This document shows positions 5,350-8,663 of a stretch of DNA of 8,663 nucleotides, piece by piece. Position 1 is the stretch's first letter; the number at the start of each line of letters is the position of its first letter. The stretch is taken from contig CAMYLL010000092.1 in NCBI GenBank assembly GCA_947259235.1, forward strand, positions 1 to 8,663, in the 5' to 3' direction. The notes under the pieces are model-generated. The model ran no database searches. It saw only the letters and a list, made by a program, of their open reading frames with translations, and was not told the DNA's origin. Source of the DNA: an uncultured Pseudodesulfovibrio sp. (GTDB taxonomy: Bacteria; Desulfobacterota; Desulfovibrionia; Desulfovibrionales; Desulfovibrionaceae). A program made the position numbers and the translations under genes.

Positions 5350-5991
5350 ATGAGCACCGCCAAGCCCTCTTCCACGCCCGAGCCCGAATTCCGCTCGCCC
5401 CTGCCTCCGCCGCCGCCCATGGTCTTCGACCCCGGCCTCGACGTGCCGGACGATGCCCGGTGCAGGGAGTTCTGGAGCAGCTTCGACATGCTCGACAACG
5501 TGGCCCAGCACAGCATGATGGTGGCTCAGGTGGCCACCTTCCTGGCCAGACGGGGCAAGCAGATGGGCCTTGAACTGGACGTGCCCACAGTACGCGCCTC
5601 GGCCATGATGCACGACATCGCCAAGTCCTATTCCATCCGGCACGGCGGCAACCACAGCCAACTGGGCGGCGCGTGGACCGTGGCCCTCACGGGCAACCCG
5701 GCCATCGCCATAGGCGTCACCCACCATGTCTTCTGGGCCTTCGACATGGACCTGACGAAATATTTCACGCCGCTGGCCGTCATCTACGCGGACAAACGCG
5801 TCCGCCACGACGGCCTGGTCAGCCTCGAATCCCGGTTCACGGACCTGATCAAGCGATACGGCGTCAACGACTATATTCGCGGGCGGATCGAGACCACGAA
5901 AACCCAGGCCGTGGATCTCGAAACCCTCCTGAGCAACACCCTTGAGGTAGATTTGAATGCATGTGATTTTGATAGCGGGCGGCTGGTCTGA
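5350..5991 (+). CDS. HD-domain phosphohydrolase family protein
   Basis: The 213-residue soluble protein belongs to the HD superfamily of metal-dependent phosphohydrolases, which cleave phosphate bonds in nucleotides or related compounds; the substrate here is unknown. The metal-binding signature is complete: H54 (NVAQHS), H88-D89 (MMHDIAK) and D148 (YADKRV), with H102 and H125/H126 between them as likely second-shell residues. The N-terminus (about 1-24) is Pro-rich, includes five consecutive Pro, and is not part of the domain. No ribosome site precedes ATG 5350, and ATG 5419 (residue 24, MVFDPG) is an alternative start also lacking one. The 3' end overlaps ddl by 35 bases in another frame, so it heads the envelope gene cluster. 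A nucleotide- or cell-wall-precursor-related role is only suggested by that position. Confidence 0.88.
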   Translation: MSTAKPSSTPEPEFRSPLPPPPPMVFDPGLDVPDDARCREFWSSFDMLDNVAQHSMMVAQVATFLARRGKQMGLELDVPTVRASAMMHDIAKSYSIRHGGNHSQLGGAWTVALTGNPAIAIGVTHHVFWAFDMDLTKYFTPLAVIYADKRVRHDGLVSLESRFTDLIKRYGVNDYIRGRIETTKTQAVDLETLLSNTLEVDLNACDFDSGRLV

Positions 5992-6871
5992 CGAGCGCGA
6001 GGTATCGCTCTCGGGAGCAAGGAAAATTCATTCGGCCCTTGAAGAGCTGGGCCACGAGGTTGCCTTCTTCGACCCGGCCAGCGACTTCAAGAACCTGCTC
6101 AACGTGGCCCGCGACGCGGACTTCGCCTTCATCAACCTGCACGGAACCCCGGGCGAGGACGGCCTGATCCAGGCGGTGCTCGACAAGGCGGGATGCCCGT
6201 ATCAGGGCGCCGGGGCCGCTGCCTCCTACCTGGCCCTGAACAAGGCCGCCTCCAAGGAAGTATTCGAGGACAAGGGGATCGCCACGCCGGACTGGCAGTT
6301 CGTCACCCACACCCAGGGGCCGGATACCCCGCCGGAGCTTGAGCTGCCCGTTTTCGTCAAGCCCAACAAGGGCGGGTCGAGCCTGGGCATGAGCCTTGTC
6401 CGCACCGCCGAGGAGTTCCCCGCTGCCCTGGCCAAGGTCTTTGCCATGTGCCAGTCCGCCCTGGTGGAAACCTTCATCCCCGGCGTGGAGCTGACCTGCG
6501 GCATCCTGGGCGGCCGCCCCCTGCCCCTGATAATGATCACCCCCAAACAGGGCGCGCCCTTCTTTGACTACGAAAACAAATACGCGGCCGACGGAGCCGA
6601 GGAAATCTGCCCCGCACCAGTACCGGAGGAGATCACCAGCCTGATCCAGGCGCAGATGGTCACGGCCCACAACGCCCTGGGTCTGACCGGGTACAGTCGG
6701 GGCGACTTCATCCTCACCCAAGACGGCACGCCCTACCTGCTGGAAGTCAACACCCTGCCCGGCATGACCCCCACCAGCCTGCTCCCGCGCGCCGCAGCCC
6801 AGGCGGGCCTCTCCTTTGCCGAGCTCATCGCCGAGCTCATCCGCCTCGGGCTGGAAGAAAGGGGCCGCTAG
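5957..6871 (+). CDS. ddl: D-alanine--D-alanine ligase
   Basis: Ddl is the cytoplasmic ATP-grasp enzyme that joins two D-alanines for the peptidoglycan pentapeptide. The 304-residue protein is of normal length and has the full motif set: GGWSDEREVSLSG (8-20) with the substrate Glu E15, LHGTPGEDG (61-69), ATP-site lysines K96 and K135 (FVKPNKGGSSLG), GVELTCG with E179, ENKY with Y209, YSRGDF with R248/D250, the magnesium ligands E263 and N265 in EVNTLPG, and MTPTSLLP at the end. The Tyr in ENKY is the residue typical of D-Ala-D-Ala enzymes, not of the D-lactate ligases of vancomycin-resistant bacteria. ATG 5957 is preceded by GAGG (5944-5947) inside the upstream HD gene; the first residues (VILIAGG) are family-conserved, so the 35-base overlap is real. 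The stop is one base before the waaA ATG, so the cluster is co-transcribed. Confidence 0.97.
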   Translation: MHVILIAGGWSDEREVSLSGARKIHSALEELGHEVAFFDPASDFKNLLNVARDADFAFINLHGTPGEDGLIQAVLDKAGCPYQGAGAAASYLALNKAASKEVFEDKGIATPDWQFVTHTQGPDTPPELELPVFVKPNKGGSSLGMSLVRTAEEFPAALAKVFAMCQSALVETFIPGVELTCGILGGRPLPLIMITPKQGAPFFDYENKYAADGAEEICPAPVPEEITSLIQAQMVTAHNALGLTGYSRGDFILTQDGTPYLLEVNTLPGMTPTSLLPRAAAQAGLSFAELIAELIRLGLEERGR

Positions 6872-6872
6872 C

Positions 6873-8156
6873 ATGGCGTCGGCCATCGACGCGGCCCTGG
6901 CCGCCTACAATATCGGCTGGAAGTGCGCCATTCCGATGCTCCGGCTCAACCATCGCCTGCGCGACGGATGGGACCAGCGCACACTCGACGGCGGGCTGCC
7001 CGCCCCGGCCGACCTGTGGATACAGGCCGCCAGCGGCGGCGAGGCCTACCTCGCCTGGGAAGTGCTCAAGGACCTCTCGCCCCCGCCCGGTTCCTCCCTG
7101 CGCGTGCTCGCCACCACGGCCACGCGCCAGGGCTACGAAACCCTCTGCCGCGCGGCCGAGGACATCGGCGCGCGCAAATCCGGCGTGGCTGTCCAGCCCT
7201 GGTATTTTCCCTTTGACGCGCCGCAGATCATGCGCCGGGTGGTGGGCCACGTCCGTCCCCGCTGCGCCCTGATCCTGGAGACGGAAATCTGGCCCGGGTT
7301 CCTCAGCGCCTGCCGCTGCCACGGCGTGCGCGTGCTCCTGGCCAACGGCCGCATGTCCACCCGCAGCCTGGGCGGCTACATGGCCTGGCCCGCGTTCTTC
7401 CGCGCCCTTGCGCCGGAGCGCGTCATGGCCGTGTCCGAGACCGACGGCCGCCGCTTCGGCACGCTCTTCGGCCGCGAGCGCGTCTGGGTCATGCCCAACA
7501 TCAAGTTCGACCGGATGGCCACGGCCGGCCCCGTGACCAGAAAGAACAACCCGCTGCGCGACGTGATCCCGCCCAAGGCGGATTTCGTGGTCTTCGGCTC
7601 AGTGCGCAAGGAGGAGCTGGCAGAGGTCGCCTCCCTGGCCGCCGGACTCATGCGGGCAAAGCCCGCCACCGTCATCGGCCTGTTCCCCCGTCACATGCAC
7701 CATATCGAGCTGTGGCGGAAGGGACTGCACCAGGCCGGACTGACCTGCGTCCTGCGCTCCGGGCTGAGCGGACCGGCCGCACCGGGCACGGTGATCCTCT
7801 GGGACACCTTCGGCGAGCTGGTCCCGGCCTACGGGCTGGCCGCGGCGGCCTTTGTGGGCGGCAGTCTCGCCCCGCTGGGAGGGCAGAATTTCCTGGAACC
7901 CATCACCTGCGGAGTGACCCCGGTCATCGGCCCGTACTGGAAGAACTTTGCCTGGGTCGGCGAGGAATTGTTCGAGCAGGGGCTGGCCGTCCGGGCCGCA
8001 AACGCCCCGACAGCCCTCGACGCCCTGACAAAACTCCTCGACCACCGCCCCTCCCGCGCCGATGTCGCGACCAGGGGACGGGCGTACATCACGGACCGCA
8101 CGGGCGGGGCCCGGGCCGTGCGCAAACAGGTTGCTGATTTTCTCAATAAGGATTAA
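6873..8156 (+). CDS. waaA: 3-deoxy-D-manno-octulosonic acid (Kdo) transferase WaaA/KdtA
   Basis: WaaA transfers Kdo from CMP-Kdo to lipid A precursor at the inner face of the cytoplasmic membrane, building the inner core of LPS. The 427-residue protein is a GT-B glycosyltransferase of family GT30. Recognisable segments are WIQAASGGEAYLAWEV with the catalytic Glu E57, LATTATRQG, ILETEIWPGFL (133-144), LLANGRMSTRSL (155-166), VMPNIKFD, PRH (272-274) and the C-terminal FVGGSLAPLGGQNFLEP (327-342). The phosphate-loop region reads FGSVRKEE where many members have ASTHEGEE, a lineage-like variation. The N-terminal membrane anchor (about 5-25) is only weakly hydrophobic. ATG 6873 is chosen because GAAAGGGG lies eight bases upstream and the ddl stop is at 6871; an in-frame ATG at 6816 lies inside ddl and adds a Ser-rich, non-family stretch. 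The next gene, kdsB, makes the donor substrate. Confidence 0.95.
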   Translation: MASAIDAALAAYNIGWKCAIPMLRLNHRLRDGWDQRTLDGGLPAPADLWIQAASGGEAYLAWEVLKDLSPPPGSSLRVLATTATRQGYETLCRAAEDIGARKSGVAVQPWYFPFDAPQIMRRVVGHVRPRCALILETEIWPGFLSACRCHGVRVLLANGRMSTRSLGGYMAWPAFFRALAPERVMAVSETDGRRFGTLFGRERVWVMPNIKFDRMATAGPVTRKNNPLRDVIPPKADFVVFGSVRKEELAEVASLAAGLMRAKPATVIGLFPRHMHHIELWRKGLHQAGLTCVLRSGLSGPAAPGTVILWDTFGELVPAYGLAAAAFVGGSLAPLGGQNFLEPITCGVTPVIGPYWKNFAWVGEELFEQGLAVRAANAPTALDALTKLLDHRPSRADVATRGRAYITDRTGGARAVRKQVADFLNKD

Positions 8157-8177
8157 CAACCCTCTGCACGAGACGAG

Positions 8178-8663
8178 ATGAGCAAATTCCCCGAGTGTCA
8201 CGGCATCATCCCGGCGAGGTACGACTCCTCCCGGTTCCCGGGCAAACCCCTGATCGAGATCAAGGGCAAGCCTATGTTCTGGCACGTCCATGATCGGGCG
8301 AGCCGATGTCCTCAACTCAAGAGCGTCACCCTGGCCACGGATGACCAGCGCATCTTCGACGCCGCCGAAGCCCTCGACGACCGCGCGGCATCACCAGAGC
8401 GGCACGGACCGTGTCCTTGAGGCCGCACGCACGCTTGACATCGACCCCGGGGCCGTGGTGGTCAACATCCAGGGGGACGAACCCTGCCTGGCCCCGGAGA
8501 TGCTCACCGAGCTGCTGACGCCCTTCTCGTCCTGCGATGTCCGGGTGGCGACCCTGGCCACGGCCATCGGCCCGGAAGAGGCGCTCTCGCCTGACCGGGT
8601 CAAGGTGGTCCGGGCGAGCAATGGCCGCGCCCTGTATTTCTCACGCGCCGTGGTCCCTTTCGA
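8178..8663 (+). pseudogene. kdsB: CMP-Kdo synthetase, frameshifted, and cut by the window end
   Basis: KdsB couples Kdo to CMP from CTP, giving the donor used by WaaA. The frame from ATG 8178 encodes clear KdsB sequence: [26 protein letters not shown] and [16 protein letters not shown]. It then runs into unrelated residues and stops at TGA 8418-8420. KdsB sequence resumes in a different frame from about 8380 ([48 protein letters not shown]) and is open to the last base. Comparison with E. coli KdsB, where about six residues lie between the matching EAA and MT, suggests that roughly five residues are missing at the junction, as if about 14 bases were lost near 8376-8382. A 14-base loss produces exactly the frame change seen. 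The start lies 21 bases after waaA, without a strong ribosome site. Because the enzyme is normally needed for LPS, an assembly or sequencing error is as likely as a true mutation. Confidence 0.88.

Noticed and set aside
6816..6872. Upstream in-frame ATG that would lengthen WaaA by 19 residues
   Set aside because: It lies inside ddl, has no ribosome site, and adds a Ser-rich stretch unlike the family; ATG 6873 has a good site at the right distance.
8376..8420. Programmed ribosomal frameshift in kdsB
   Set aside because: No slippery heptamer or following pseudoknot is seen, and conserved residues are missing, which a ribosome shift cannot supply.

Overview
The window reads as a GC-rich chromosomal segment of a deltaproteobacterial sulfate reducer, most likely of the Desulfovibrio/Pseudodesulfovibrio type. 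This is inferred from the gene set and protein style: a CheV with a CheW-receiver layout, hydrogenase maturation genes hypD and hypE, a small NifX-like cofactor protein, and Gram-negative Kdo/LPS genes. I ran no database search. Nine protein-coding genes are supportable, two of them cut by the window ends. I see no tRNA, rRNA, insertion sequence, phage or CRISPR signal.

Layout. (1) Bases 1-654 hold the 3' part of a tRNA-dihydrouridine synthase gene, followed by cheV (722-1714), both on the plus strand. (2) A perfect 30-base palindrome with a T-tract on each side (1741-1778) serves as a shared terminator between cheV and the convergent hypE. (3) hypD (2820-3914) and hypE (1813-2817) form a tight minus-strand pair that makes the Fe(CN)2CO cofactor of [NiFe] hydrogenases. 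hypD most likely starts at a TTG codon, not at the farther upstream ATG. (4) A 314-base, relatively AT-rich divergent region (3915-4228) holds a candidate hypD promoter, an orphan plus-strand terminator-like hairpin, a cluster of CATATG sites including a 24-base dyad, and a 5'-leader hairpin. (5) A plus-strand pair follows: an unusual Gly/Asn/Gln/Arg-rich, three-cysteine protein (4229-4663) and a NifX/MTH1175-like protein (4703-5071), closed by a very strong hairpin. (6) A plus-strand cluster for envelope biosynthesis runs from 5350 to the end: an HD-domain phosphohydrolase, D-alanine-D-alanine ligase (overlapping the HD gene by 35 bases), Kdo transferase (waaA) and CMP-Kdo synthetase (kdsB).

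The main anomalies are these. kdsB is broken: it changes frame near base 8378 and about five conserved residues are missing there, although LPS normally depends on this enzyme. The divergent region around 4112-4203 is rich in dyads and looks like the control region of the low-complexity/NifX-like pair. That pair is the best candidate for a little-described system, possibly a small metal- or cofactor-handling unit beside the hydrogenase maturation genes. The rest of the window is ordinary core-genome content.
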